Assembly: GCA_900546915.1 (NCBI GenBank)
Contig: UREY01000022.1
Span: forward strand, 1-35,494
DNA from: an uncultured Eubacteriales bacterium
GTDB lineage: Bacteria > Bacillota > Clostridia > Oscillospirales > Oscillospiraceae
DNA: 35,494 nucleotides
Direction of reading: 5' to 3'
The notes below the pieces were generated by a model. That model saw nothing but the letters and a program-made list of their open reading frames with translations, did no database searches and was not told the origin of the DNA. The translations under genes and the position numbers were made by a program. Shown one piece after another: positions 1-8,680 of the stretch; the stretch's first letter is position 1; each line of letters starts with the position of its first letter.

Positions 1-110
1 GTATTGTTTCATATTGGAGAGCCTTCCGCAAGTCGGTGGTAGGTTTGACGCTTACAGAAAACCGCAGCCTCTGTGGGCCCGTTTCCTTTTCCGTCCTATG
101 CCGTGCACGC

Positions 111-143
111 CAAAAGGCGGCACAGCCCAAAGCCATGCCGCCT
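111..143 (-). terminator. Rho-independent terminator of ftsH
   Basis: An 8-bp stem (plus-strand AGGCGGCA at 115-122 with TGCCGCCT at 136-143), extended inward by a further short AGCC/GGCT-like pairing, is followed on the minus strand by TTTT. It lies about 35 bp past the ftsH stop. Positions 1-110 hold no gene I can support; a short inverted ACAGA/TCTGT pair is visible near 56-80 and nothing else. Confidence 0.7.
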
Positions 144-177
144 GAGAAAGGGTCTTCCTACGCCGGACCTCCAAGGC

Positions 178-2118
178 TCAAGCCTCGCCGTCCGCCTCTT
201 CCGGATGCTCCGGGGCGCCCTCTTCCGTTACGGAAGCCGGCAACGCCGTCTGCTCCGCGTTGACATAACGCATCAGCTCATCGCCTGTGATGGTCTCCTT
301 GGCCAGCAGATACAAGGCAACCTCATCCAAAAGATTCCGGTGATCGGAGAGAATCTTTTTGGCGTCGGAAAATACCTGGGCCAAAATGGCCTGCACCTCT
401 TGGTCCACCTGGGCCGCCGTGTCCTGAGAGCAGTCCATATAAGCCTGCCCCTCCAGATACTCATTCTGTACCGTGGACAGAGCCATCAAGCCAAACCGGC
501 TGCTCATGCCGAACTGCGTCACCATCCGTCTGGCCAGATCGGTGGCGCGCTGGATATCATTGGACGCGCCGGTGGTCTGTACGCCGAAAGCGACCTCTTC
601 CGCCGCACGACCGCCCACTAGGCTTTTCAGCTCGGTCATCAGCTCATCCTTGGTAGACAGGTATTTTTCCTCCTCCGGCATCTGCATGGTATAACCCAGA
701 GCGCCGGTGGTATGGGGAACAATGGTGATCTTGGACACCGGCTGGCTGTGCTTCTCCAGGGCAGCCACCAAAGCGTGGCCCACCTCGTGATACGCAACCA
801 TTCGTTTTTCCATATCCGTCAACACGGTATTTTTCTTCTCCGTACCGGCGATGACCGTCTCAAAGGAAACCATCAGGTCCTCCTGATTCACAGCCTGCCT
901 GCCGTGGCGCACGGCCCGCAAGGCGGCTTCGTTCACCAGGTTCGCCAAATCCGCGCCCACGGCGCCGGCGGTAGCCTGGGCAATCTTATGCAAGTCCACA
1001 TCCTCCGCCAGCCGGATCCGCTTGGTATGGACCTTCAGCGTGTCCAAACGGCCCTGAAGATTCGGGCGGTCCACAATGATCCGGCGGTCAAACCGGCCGG
1101 CCCGCAGAAGCGCCTTGTCCAAAATCTCCGGCCGGTTGGTGGCAGCCAAGCATACCACGCCCTTGGATGAGTCAAAGCCGTCGATCTCCCCGAGAAGCTG
1201 GTTTAAGGTCTGCTCCTGCTCGCTGTTGCTTCCGAAGCGAGCGTCCCGGGCCCGGCCTACCGCATCGATTTCATCGATGAAAATGATACACGGCGCCACC
1301 TTGGACGCCTGCTGGAACAAATCCCGTACCCGGCTGGCGCCGACGCCCACAAACATCTCCACAAAATCCGAGCCGGAAATGGAGAAAAACGGTACATTGG
1401 CCTCCCCGGCCACTGCCTTCGCCAGCAGGGTCTTACCTGTGCCGGGAGAGCCCACCAGCAAAGCGCCCTTGGGCAGCTTCGCGCCGATGGCAGCGTACTT
1501 TTGCGGGTTATGGAGAAAATCGATGATCTCCTGGAGGGATTCTTTCGCCTCGTCCTGGCCCGCCACATCGGCAAAGGTGACGCCGGTCTGTTTTTCCATG
1601 TAGACCTTGGCCTTACTTTGCCCCACGCCCCCCAGGCCGCCGCCCATGGAGCTGCTCATTTTCCGCATGAGTAAGCTCAGCAGGAAAAAGGTCAGGCCCA
1701 GAATCAACAGATTGGATAGAATAAATCCTATAATGGAATTATCCTCCTGCGGCTCCTGGAAAACCGTAACCCCCTGGCTCTGGAGCTGCAGCACCAGCTG
1801 GGTGTTGTCGGTATTGGTGATCAAACCCGTATAATAAATCGTCTGGGACGCGCCGGGCCGGTCCGCCTCTTCTTTGGTGATAAACAGGACGCGGTCCACC
1901 TCGAACTGAACCTCCGCCAACTGATTGTTTTGCACCATGGTGAGAAAATCGGTATAGCTTTTCTCCTCCAGCTGGGCGCTGGTAATGGAATTGTACACCC
2001 AGTTAAACAGAAGGACAATCACCACGGCCAGTACCAGAAGAGGCAAGCCGGTCCGCAGGGGGTCCCGGCCCTCTCTCCCGCCCTTATTCTTGTTTCTATT
2101 GTCTTGATTGTTGTTCAT
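178..2118 (-). CDS. ftsH: ATP-dependent zinc metalloprotease FtsH
   Basis: Membrane-anchored AAA+ protease that extracts and degrades misfolded membrane proteins and some regulators; it works as a hexamer on the cytoplasmic side of the inner membrane. The 646 residues are a normal length. Two membrane segments (about 25-43 and 129-150) flank an extracytoplasmic domain. The AAA module has Walker A GSPGTGKT (223-230), Walker B IIFIDEID (278-285) and the SRH arginines near 339-345. The zinc site is HEVGH (444-448). The C-terminus is acidic, as usual. The Walker A has Ser where most FtsH have Pro (GPPGTGKT). The start has a strong AAAGGAGG but at 12 nt, with a two-codon reading frame in between (see separate entry). 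It is transcribed alone, divergently from rlmB. Confidence 0.97.
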   Translation of the reverse strand: MNNNQDNRNKNKGGREGRDPLRTGLPLLVLAVVIVLLFNWVYNSITSAQLEEKSYTDFLTMVQNNQLAEVQFEVDRVLFITKEEADRPGASQTIYYTGLITNTDNTQLVLQLQSQGVTVFQEPQEDNSIIGFILSNLLILGLTFFLLSLLMRKMSSSMGGGLGGVGQSKAKVYMEKQTGVTFADVAGQDEAKESLQEIIDFLHNPQKYAAIGAKLPKGALLVGSPGTGKTLLAKAVAGEANVPFFSISGSDFVEMFVGVGASRVRDLFQQASKVAPCIIFIDEIDAVGRARDARFGSNSEQEQTLNQLLGEIDGFDSSKGVVCLAATNRPEILDKALLRAGRFDRRIIVDRPNLQGRLDTLKVHTKRIRLAEDVDLHKIAQATAGAVGADLANLVNEAALRAVRHGRQAVNQEDLMVSFETVIAGTEKKNTVLTDMEKRMVAYHEVGHALVAALEKHSQPVSKITIVPHTTGALGYTMQMPEEEKYLSTKDELMTELKSLVGGRAAEEVAFGVQTTGASNDIQRATDLARRMVTQFGMSSRFGLMALSTVQNEYLEGQAYMDCSQDTAAQVDQEVQAILAQVFSDAKKILSDHRNLLDEVALYLLAKETITGDELMRYVNAEQTALPASVTEEGAPEHPEEADGEA

Positions 2119-2126
2119 CAGGTCAT
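2118..2126 (-). other. Two-codon minimal reading frame (Met-Thr-stop) overlapping ftsH start
   Basis: On the minus strand, ATG ACC TGA lies 4 nt after a full Shine-Dalgarno (plus-strand CCTCCTTT, 2131-2138). Its stop overlaps the ftsH ATG as TGATG. The distance from the Shine-Dalgarno to the ftsH ATG is 12 nt, longer than ideal, so ribosomes may start on the minimal frame and restart on ftsH. The arrangement is seen in the sequence; a coupling role is inference. Confidence 0.35.
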
Positions 2127-2238
2127 TGGGCCTCCTTTTATTTCAACAGAACACCCAGGGCAACCGGCCAGTTGCCGGATTGGTTCATCGCTGCAAGGAA
2201 AGTCGGTTTTAAAAAATCTGCCCATCGGTTTCCAGATT

Positions 2239-2267
2239 ATCATAACACACAACGCCGTTTCCGGCAA
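2239..2267 (-). promoter_or_regulatory. Sigma-A-type promoter for ftsH
   Basis: Read on the minus strand: -35 TTGCCG (plus 2262-2267), 17-bp spacer, -10 TATGAT (plus 2239-2244). It predicts an untranslated leader of about 110 nt. No CIRCE (HrcA) or CtsR-like repeat is visible nearby. Confidence 0.55.
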
Positions 2268-2351
2268 TGAATTTTCTGCCCGCGCCGCGTGAATTTTCTG
2301 TGAATTGACATCCGGAAATTCCGTCATTTTCAGGAAAGTTACAAAGTGTAG

Positions 2352-2380
2352 TTGTTCCTTTGGTGGTTTTTTGCTATAAT
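2352..2380 (+). promoter_or_regulatory. Sigma-A-type promoter for rlmB
   Basis: TTGTTC (2352-2357), 17-bp spacer, perfect TATAAT (2375-2380). It gives a leader of about 110 nt to the rlmB start. With the ftsH promoter it accounts for the 378-bp divergent spacer 2119-2496; I see no gene, tRNA or riboswitch there. Confidence 0.65.
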
Positions 2381-2496
2381 AGGTATAAAATGGCCGGGTT
2401 TCTTCTTGGAAGCGCCCGGAGCCGCCTGGCAATAGCTTACCGCCGCCCGGTCAACTGTATACCTCAGGCAGGCAAATTTTCATAAGGAGAACCCCC

Positions 2497-3276
2497 ATGA
2501 AACAACGTTGGAACCACACTCCGTCTTCGCCTGAGGGCGAGGAAGAAACGGGCCTGCTGGAAGGACGCAACGCCATCCAGGAAGCCCTTCGAAGCGGGAG
2601 AACCATTGAAAAAATCTGGATTGCCTCAGGAGATACAGACCACGGTCTGGCCCGCTTGGCCGCCCAGGCCCGGGAAAAAGGCGCGGTGGTCCTTTCTGTG
2701 GACCGGCGCAAGCTGGATCAGATGAGCCTCACACATGCCCACCAGGGAATCATCGCCCAAACCGCCGCCCATGCCTATGCCTCTGTGGAGGATATGCTGG
2801 CGCTGGCGGAGTCCCGGGGCGAGCCTCCGCTTCTCGTAATCTGTGACGAGCTTTCCGACCCCCACAATCTGGGCGCAATCCTTCGGTCTGCCGAATGCGC
2901 CGGCGCGCACGGCGTGATCATTCCCAAGCGCCGCAGTGCGGGCCTCACCCCCGTCGTGGCGAAAGCCTCGGCGGGCGCGCTGGAGTATATCCCGGTGGCC
3001 CGGGTCCCAAACATCCCCCGCGTTTTGCAGGAGCTTCAGTCCCGGGGCGTCTGGGTTTACGGTACGGCTGCCGACGGCGATCGGGAGCTGTACGACGCCG
3101 ATTTGCAGGGACCGGCCGCCATCGTCATCGGCAACGAGGGGACCGGGATGGGCCGCCTGGTGCGGCAGAGCTGCGACGTTCTGGTCCGCATCCCGATGCG
3201 CGGCCGCATTTCCTCGCTCAACGCCTCCGCTGCAGCAGCGGTTTTATTATATGAAGCAGTACGGCAGCGAAAATAA
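2497..3276 (+). CDS. rlmB: 23S rRNA 2'-O-ribose methyltransferase RlmB (SpoU/TrmH family)
   Basis: SPOUT-fold methyltransferase predicted to use S-adenosylmethionine to methylate the 2'-OH of a guanosine in the 23S rRNA (G2251 in E. coli numbering). The 259 residues match the family. An N-terminal L30e-like substrate-binding domain (GLLEGRNAIQEAL near 19-31) precedes the knotted catalytic domain. That domain has motif 1 DPHNLGAILRSAE, motif 2 IVIGNEGTGM and motif 3 IPMRGRISSLNASAAAAV near the C-terminus. AAGGAGA stands 6 nt before the ATG. It is followed 40 nt later by the P-type-ATPase-like gene, with a small GGGCC/GGCCC hairpin (3283-3296) between, so the two may share a transcript. The exact target nucleotide is inferred from homology; other SpoU paralogues act on different positions. 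Confidence 0.9.
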   Translation: MKQRWNHTPSSPEGEEETGLLEGRNAIQEALRSGRTIEKIWIASGDTDHGLARLAAQAREKGAVVLSVDRRKLDQMSLTHAHQGIIAQTAAHAYASVEDMLALAESRGEPPLLVICDELSDPHNLGAILRSAECAGAHGVIIPKRRSAGLTPVVAKASAGALEYIPVARVPNIPRVLQELQSRGVWVYGTAADGDRELYDADLQGPAAIVIGNEGTGMGRLVRQSCDVLVRIPMRGRISSLNASAAAAVLLYEAVRQRK

Positions 3277-3316
3277 GTCTTCGGGCCTTCCGGCCCATGC
3301 GGAGGTCTAAACCTGC

Positions 3317-5710
3317 ATGAAAAAAAAGAAGAAAAAGCAAAAACTGTCCCAGCCCATGCCGGAGGCAGTCACACATCGCTCCGGCAAGGCATCCCAGGAC
3401 GGCAGCTTTTCTTTGGAAGAAATAATGCGGGAATTCGGCGGCTCCGACGGAAGTCAGTCCCCTCCGGAGTCAACTCCCGCCCAAAAGCCGGAGTCCACTT
3501 TGCCGGACCCGGCCCTTCGGTCCCCCATTCCCCGCCACCGCACCACAGATCCGGACCCAGAGACGCAACGGTACAACGGTGCGGACGAAGCTCTCCCAGA
3601 GCGGCAAATTCCACGCCGACCGGAGGAAGCCGCCGCAGCACCGGAGGCAGCCCCTCCGTCTGATCTCCCAAAGGAGAACCCACCTCTTCAGTCAAAGCCG
3701 GACGGGACCAGCGTCCCGCCCAAAGGCAGCAGGCTCTGGCCGGAGTTTTCAAATCTGGATGAAATGGCCGGTGTCCTTTCTCCTCCCCGGAGCCGTCCCC
3801 GCTCAGACGATTCCCGCTGGCGAAAGCCGGGCAAATCCTTCGCGCCCTCTGAGGCGGAGGCTTCGTCCGCTCCGGTACGGCCCCGCTGGGAAACGCGCTC
3901 ACCGGAGTCGTCTGCCATACCGGAGACCCGACGGAAATCCGTGTGGGTGAACTCCGCCTCTCGAAAACACCCTGAGCCGGAGCCGTCCGCTGCCCCAGAG
4001 CCCCCGAAGTCCCGGCGGCAGCCGGCCGACCTCCCCGGAAACCGGCAGCAGCCGGCTCCCCCGAAGGCCCCGGTCAAACCGCCCCGGCCCCTGGACACAC
4101 CGGAAACGCAATACCGCCGGGCCGGCAGCCGGAGGCGGAGCCGCCTGGTCCGGTTGGGGTTCTGTCTGTTTTTTGCGCTGGCGGCTCTGGCATTGGGCTT
4201 TTGCCGTTCCCAGGAATACTTGGACGCTTTTCCATACCAAAAGTTACTCGCCGCCGGAGAACCGGCCCTGCTCCTACTTTGCACGGCATTGGCGTATGAT
4301 GTGCTCACCTCCGGCATCCGGAGGCTCCTGCAGCCCGGCTTCAGCCTGCTCACCCTGATCACCCTGGAAGTGGTAATCTGTTTGGCCGACGGCTTTCTGG
4401 CCCTGCCCGGCGGCCGGGTTACATATTGTCCCCTGGTTTGTCTGCTTCTTTGCGCCGCCCTGTGGAGCCTCTCCTCCGCCGATGGCGCCACATGCGCCGT
4501 CATGGACCCGGCCCGTAAAGGCGCCGGAAATCTGGCTCTGACGCGGGAGCCCAATGTGTTTCAAAAGCTGTCCGGCGTACTTTATGGCCCAGGCAGCCTG
4601 CAGGAATTCCTCCAGGCCAATCACCGTCCGGCCGGGCCGGAGCGGGTCCTGGACGCCTACGCGCTGGCTGTGTTTCTCCTCTCCGCCGGAGTGGCAGGGT
4701 TGACATGCCGGGGAAACACGGCGCATTTTCTTCAATACTGGAGCGCCACGCTTTTGGCCGGTACGCCCCTGGCCGGCGCCATCGTTTGGTCCCGGCCCTG
4801 GTGCATTCTCTCCCGGCGGCTGCAGCGCCTGGGGGCGGCGCTGTATGGATGGACCGGTATTTGCCGTCTGGACGGCAAACTGGTGGTTCCCATCTCGGAC
4901 GAGGATTTGTTCCCGGCGGAAAACGTCAAAATGAACGGCGTAAAATACTTTGGGGGCCAGTCTCCGGATCATGTGGTCGCCTACGGCGCCGCCGTCATTT
5001 CCGCTGCAGGCAGCGGACTGTCCAACATTTTTGAAGAGCAGCTGGAAATCCGCGGCGCCCGCCGCTATTCCGTCTCCAAGCTGCGCCGGTATGAAGTCGG
5101 CGGCGTGGGCGCGGAGATCGGCTCAGATTCCGTTTTGGTCGGCTCTCTGCGGTTCATGCAATCCATGGGGGTGGACATGCCTGCCGGAACCCGGGTGAGT
5201 CAGGCCGTGTACGTCGCCATCAACGGCAGTCTGGCCGGCGTTTTCGCCGTCCACTACGGCGTAAGCCGGTCTGTATTAGAAGGACTCAGCGCACTGACCG
5301 TCAGCCGGGGTGTTTCCCCAGTGGTCACCGCCGGAGATTTTATCATCACAGAGTCCTTTCTCAGGTCCAAATTCCGGATCAACACCGCCAAACTCAAGAT
5401 GCCGCCCTTCCCTGCCCGTTCTGAACTATCACAGAAGCAGGCCTCGGAGGCGGCCCGCCCCTGCGCCTTGCTGCAAGAAAAAAAATTCGGCACGCTGGCC
5501 TTGGCGGTAACCGGCGCAAGGGCCTTGCGTACCGCCACCCGGTGGGGACTTTTGTTTGATATCGTCGGCGGCATCATGGGCATGGCCATTATGGCCGTCT
5601 TAGCCGACCTGTCCGCCGGCGGCGTCATGTCTCTCGTCAATTTGACGCTGTTTCTCCTGCTCTGGTCCGTTCCCAGCCTGCTGCTCAGCGGCTGGCCCCG
5701 AAATGTCTAA
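3317..5710 (+). CDS. P-type-ATPase-like membrane protein lacking catalytic motifs (pseudo-ATPase)
   Basis: 797 residues of unknown function. Residues 1-275 are disordered, rich in Pro, Ser, Arg and Glu, after a poly-Lys start; a short SLEEIMREFG motif sits at 32-41. Hydrophobic helices follow at about 279-297, 315-335, 342-362, 366-386, 447-464 and 470-491, then a soluble block (495-735), then helices at 742-763 and 770-790. This is the P1B-type order (four helices, A domain, two helices, P/N domain, two helices). The soluble block resembles P-type ATPases: TPLAG where the metal-site helix ends, SVLVGSLRFM...YVAINGSLAGVFAV as in N/P domains, and VSPVVTAGDF where others have the TGDN hinge. 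The phosphorylation motif DKTGT is replaced by SDEDLFP (527-533), the A-domain region is only about 60 residues without TGE, and GDGxND is absent. I infer a dead ATPase with a scaffold or sensor role. GGAGG is 11 nt before the ATG. Confidence 0.75.
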   Translation: MKKKKKKQKLSQPMPEAVTHRSGKASQDGSFSLEEIMREFGGSDGSQSPPESTPAQKPESTLPDPALRSPIPRHRTTDPDPETQRYNGADEALPERQIPRRPEEAAAAPEAAPPSDLPKENPPLQSKPDGTSVPPKGSRLWPEFSNLDEMAGVLSPPRSRPRSDDSRWRKPGKSFAPSEAEASSAPVRPRWETRSPESSAIPETRRKSVWVNSASRKHPEPEPSAAPEPPKSRRQPADLPGNRQQPAPPKAPVKPPRPLDTPETQYRRAGSRRRSRLVRLGFCLFFALAALALGFCRSQEYLDAFPYQKLLAAGEPALLLLCTALAYDVLTSGIRRLLQPGFSLLTLITLEVVICLADGFLALPGGRVTYCPLVCLLLCAALWSLSSADGATCAVMDPARKGAGNLALTREPNVFQKLSGVLYGPGSLQEFLQANHRPAGPERVLDAYALAVFLLSAGVAGLTCRGNTAHFLQYWSATLLAGTPLAGAIVWSRPWCILSRRLQRLGAALYGWTGICRLDGKLVVPISDEDLFPAENVKMNGVKYFGGQSPDHVVAYGAAVISAAGSGLSNIFEEQLEIRGARRYSVSKLRRYEVGGVGAEIGSDSVLVGSLRFMQSMGVDMPAGTRVSQAVYVAINGSLAGVFAVHYGVSRSVLEGLSALTVSRGVSPVVTAGDFIITESFLRSKFRINTAKLKMPPFPARSELSQKQASEAARPCALLQEKKFGTLALAVTGARALRTATRWGLLFDIVGGIMGMAIMAVLADLSAGGVMSLVNLTLFLLLWSVPSLLLSGWPRNV

Positions 5711-5719
5711 TGAAACAAG

Positions 5720-5758
5720 AACCTGTGCATCCGTTTTCCGCGAATGCACAGGTTTTTT
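5720..5758 (+). terminator. Rho-independent terminator between convergent genes
   Basis: A perfect 11-bp stem (5720-5730 with 5744-5754), loop of 13 nt, then a T run to 5758 on the plus strand. It ends the rlmB/pseudo-ATPase transcript. On the minus strand the downstream sequence is only moderately T-rich, so it may also serve murC. Confidence 0.85.
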
Positions 5759-5775
5759 CTATGACAGGCAGGCTA

Positions 5776-7149
5776 TTATTTGTGCTTGAGCAGGGCCTCC
5801 CCTGCCTGGTAAATGTCGCCGGCCCCCACGGTGAGAATGACGTCATCCGGCTGGGCAAGCCGCCGGAGATACGTCGTCACCTCCGGCAGGGTCTCAAAGA
5901 ACACCGCGCCGGGCACCTGATTGGCCAGATCCCTGGAGGAAATGCCCACGGTATTCCGCTCCCGGGCGGCATAAATCTCCGCCAGAACCACCTGGTCCAC
6001 AGAACGCAGCTCCCGAACAAAATCATCAAACAAAGCTGCCGTACGGGAATAGGTGTGCGGCTGGAACGCCAGGATGATCCGGCGGTATCCCATCGCCTTC
6101 ACCGCCGCGATGGTCGCATGCAACTCGCCCGGATGATGGGCATAGTCATCGTATACATCCGCGCCGTTATAATTGCCTTTATATTCCAGACGGCGGCCCG
6201 CCCCGTGAAAGCTCTCCAGGCCCCGGGTAACCGCCTCACCGGGCACGCCCAGCATCCAGGCCACGGCAACCGCCGCCATGGCGTTGGCCGCGTTGTGTCG
6301 GCCGAATACGTTTAAGTGTACCGCACAATAAGGCGCCCCGTCGCAAACCACTTCAAAGTCCCGCCAATCTGCGGAATAGTGCGTTCCGTGAATCCGGTTG
6401 CCCTCGGAAATCCCAAATGTGATAAAATTGAGGCCCTGCAACGCGTCCATGGTATTGACGTCGTCCCCGTTGGCCAAAATTCGGCCGGTCTCTTTGGGAA
6501 CCAGCTGAACGAATTTGCGGAAGGATTTCTGAATGTCCGCCAAGTCCTTAAAATAGTCCAGGTGATCCGCCTCCACATTCAACACCACCGCCAAAGTGGG
6601 GAAGAAGTTTAAAAAGGAGTCGCAGTATTCACAGCTCTCTAAAACAATGGTGCTTCCCTTCCCCACCCGGTGACCGGCGTGAAGAACGGGCAAATAGCCC
6701 CCGATCATCACCGTGGGATCCCAGCCGGCAGCCAGGAGAATGTGGGTGACCATGGAGGTTGTGGTGGTCTTTCCGTGGGTTCCAGAGATGCAAACGGCGT
6801 TTTGATAGCTCTGCATCAGGACGCCCCAGGCCTGCGCCCGCTCAAAAACGGGAATCCCGGCGGCTCTGGCCGCCGCGATTTCCGGGTTGTCGTTGTGGAC
6901 GGCGGCCGTACGGATGATGCAGTCCGCTCCCTGAATGTTTTCCGCGCGGTGTCCGATGAATACCCGGATCCCATGGTCCCGCAGCTCATCTGTGGAAACC
7001 GAAGCGTTCATATCCGAGCCGGTCACCTGAATTCCCATCCCCTGGAGCACCAGCCCCAGCGGGCGCATGGATACGCCTCCGATGCCAACCAGGTGCGCCC
7101 GCTTCCCCGGAATCAAAAAATTGCGAATTTTATTATTACGAGCAGCCAT
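5776..7149 (-). CDS. murC: UDP-N-acetylmuramate--L-alanine ligase
   Basis: Cytoplasmic ligase that adds L-Ala to UDP-MurNAc with ATP, the first amino-acid step of peptidoglycan precursor synthesis. The N-terminal Rossmann-like domain begins with a glycine-rich UDP-binding loop (HLVGIGGVSM). The Mur-ligase ATP loop GTHGKTTTTSM follows, then central and C-terminal domain motifs (NVEADHLDYF, FGRHNAANAMAA, YDDYAHHPGE). I place the start at 7149: AGGGAG lies 9 nt upstream of that ATG. An earlier in-frame ATG at 7170 has no ribosome site and would sit close to the predicted transcription start. This gives 457 residues, normal for MurC. It stands alone rather than in the dcw cluster. Confidence 0.95.
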   Translation of the reverse strand: MAARNNKIRNFLIPGKRAHLVGIGGVSMRPLGLVLQGMGIQVTGSDMNASVSTDELRDHGIRVFIGHRAENIQGADCIIRTAAVHNDNPEIAAARAAGIPVFERAQAWGVLMQSYQNAVCISGTHGKTTTTSMVTHILLAAGWDPTVMIGGYLPVLHAGHRVGKGSTIVLESCEYCDSFLNFFPTLAVVLNVEADHLDYFKDLADIQKSFRKFVQLVPKETGRILANGDDVNTMDALQGLNFITFGISEGNRIHGTHYSADWRDFEVVCDGAPYCAVHLNVFGRHNAANAMAAVAVAWMLGVPGEAVTRGLESFHGAGRRLEYKGNYNGADVYDDYAHHPGELHATIAAVKAMGYRRIILAFQPHTYSRTAALFDDFVRELRSVDQVVLAEIYAARERNTVGISSRDLANQVPGAVFFETLPEVTTYLRRLAQPDDVILTVGAGDIYQAGEALLKHK

Positions 7150-7191
7150 ATCAAACTCCCTGTTTTCCATTCGATTTTCGTTCGGCTTTTC

Positions 7192-7220
7192 ATTATAATA
7201 TAGCGGCCCCCGGTTTACAA
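7192..7220 (-). promoter_or_regulatory. Sigma-A-type promoter for murC
   Basis: On the minus strand: TTGTAA (plus 7215-7220), 17-bp spacer, perfect TATAAT (plus 7192-7197). Transcription would start near 7185, leaving a leader of about 35 nt to the ATG at 7149. This supports the shorter start. Confidence 0.65.
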
Positions 7221-7265
7221 GTCATTTTTTGCTGCCGGGGGAAATTTCCGCCGGTCTCCCTTTCG

Positions 7266-7318
7266 GAAGAAAACGTGCCGCAGAACAGCGGGCTCACAGC
7301 CCGGCCGTTCCACGGCAC
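7266..7318 (-). terminator. Terminator of the ABC efflux operon
   Basis: Nested inverted repeats: CGGGCT/AGCCCG (7289-7294 with 7298-7303) inside GTGCCG/CGGCAC (7275-7280 with 7313-7318). On the minus strand they are followed by GTTTTCTTC. It lies about 20 bp past the permease stop. Confidence 0.65.
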
Positions 7319-7336
7319 ATAGGAAATGTGAAATGC

Positions 7337-8668
7337 TCAATCCCGGCGGAGCGCCTCAATCGGATTGAGATTTGCCGCCTTAACGGCAGGCAGAAGTCCA
7401 AAAATGACGCCGATCAGTGTGGAGAAAACCACGGAGATCACAATGGCCGGCACGCTGACCGCCACCGGGATCTGGTTGAACCGGGAGATCAACTCCGCCA
7501 GTCCGATGCCCGTCAGAACGCCCAAAACGCCGCCCATACAGGTCAGAACCGCAGCTTCGGTCAAAAATTGGCGAAGAATCCGGCGGCGTTTGGCACCCAG
7601 CGCCTTTTTCAAGCCGATTTCCCCGGTCCGCTCCGTAACCGATACCAGCATAATATTCATTACGCCGATGCCGCCTACCAGAAGGGAAATGCTGGCAATC
7701 CAAATCAGCTGATTGTTGGTGGCGTTGCTCATCTCCTGCAGCTGCTGCGCCTGCTCCAGCAGGTCTTGACTGCGATACACAAAAGCTGTGCTGGCAGAGT
7801 CCTCTTCTCCGTCCTGCGTTTCCTCCTCGGTCTCCAGCGTATCGACGCCTGTCAAGTTGGAGGCCGCACCGGCAGAGATTTGGCTGGCCGTCAGGGCATC
7901 GGCCACATTTTTCCCCGCCCGGGTCATGGCGTCGGTATTCTTGGCCTGAACCGCCACAGATTGGGGCTCATCAAACTGGTACACAATGGGCCAGGTACGA
8001 TCCGGCAAGAAGATGGAACCGGCGGAAGTATCTGCATATAGCTGATAATCCTGCATGTTTTCAATGGTGGGCGTAAAGCTCTGCATCTTGGCCACCAGGC
8101 CAACGACGACAAACGTATCGCCCCGGATTTCCAGAATTTTTCCAATGGGATCCTCCTCCGGGAACAAGCTGGAGGCGGCCTTTTCGTCTAAAATCGCTAC
8201 CTTCCGGCACTCCTGAAAATCCGAATCCAGAAAGCCCCGGCCCTTGGTCAATTGATAGCCCACAACGGAAAAGTAAGCGTCATCCACACCGTACACAGAG
8301 CCGGAAAAGGCTGTGTTTTGGTAATACACCTGATCCACATTGTTCCGGACCCGGTAAAAGGAGACCCGCTCCACGCCGCTCAGCTGCTCCAGCTCCGCTC
8401 TCGTCTCCTCCTCTATGGTGCGCACCCCGTCCGGAATGCTGTTCCAAGCCATATCATACGGATAATCTGTGCCGCTCTGATAAAGCTGAACCGTCACCAC
8501 GTTGTTGCCGGCGCCGATCAGATTTTGCTTAATCTGTTCATTGGTGCCCTTGATGGTAGAAACGATTGTAATGATGGAGGCAATGCCGATGATAATACCC
8601 AGCATCGTCAGGAAAGAGCGCATTTTGTGCCCCCAAATTCCTTGAAACGCCAATCTGATATTTTCCAT
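7337..8668 (-). CDS. MacB/FtsX-type ABC transporter permease
   Basis: 443-residue permease of the MacB/FtsX family, predicted to work as a dimer in the membrane with the ATPase at 10474-11262. One N-terminal membrane helix (TMLGIIIGIASIITIVSTI, about 20-40) is followed by a roughly 250-residue extracellular MacB core domain and three C-terminal FtsX helices. The conserved ERTGEIGLKKALGAK coupling motif links the last group. It ends in PIEALRRD, the usual MacB C-terminus. AAGGAGG precedes the ATG, which lies 12 bp after the adaptor gene in the same operon. In monoderm bacteria such systems (compare B. subtilis YknXYZ) do not span an outer membrane. The substrate cannot be told from sequence; peptide, toxin or lipid export are options. 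Confidence 0.92.
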   Translation of the reverse strand: MENIRLAFQGIWGHKMRSFLTMLGIIIGIASIITIVSTIKGTNEQIKQNLIGAGNNVVTVQLYQSGTDYPYDMAWNSIPDGVRTIEEETRAELEQLSGVERVSFYRVRNNVDQVYYQNTAFSGSVYGVDDAYFSVVGYQLTKGRGFLDSDFQECRKVAILDEKAASSLFPEEDPIGKILEIRGDTFVVVGLVAKMQSFTPTIENMQDYQLYADTSAGSIFLPDRTWPIVYQFDEPQSVAVQAKNTDAMTRAGKNVADALTASQISAGAASNLTGVDTLETEEETQDGEEDSASTAFVYRSQDLLEQAQQLQEMSNATNNQLIWIASISLLVGGIGVMNIMLVSVTERTGEIGLKKALGAKRRRILRQFLTEAAVLTCMGGVLGVLTGIGLAELISRFNQIPVAVSVPAIVISVVFSTLIGVIFGLLPAVKAANLNPIEALRRD

Positions 8669-8680
8669 GCCGGAGCCTCC

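Noticed and set aside
2305..2310. Perfect TTGACA on the plus strand
   Set aside because: No acceptable -10 lies 16-18 bp downstream; the TTGTTC/TATAAT pair at 2352-2380 is better.
3317..3345. Poly-A start of the pseudo-ATPase gene as a programmed slippage site
   Set aside because: Eight A's in a row could slip, but neither alternative frame gives a plausible product; it simply encodes Lys residues.
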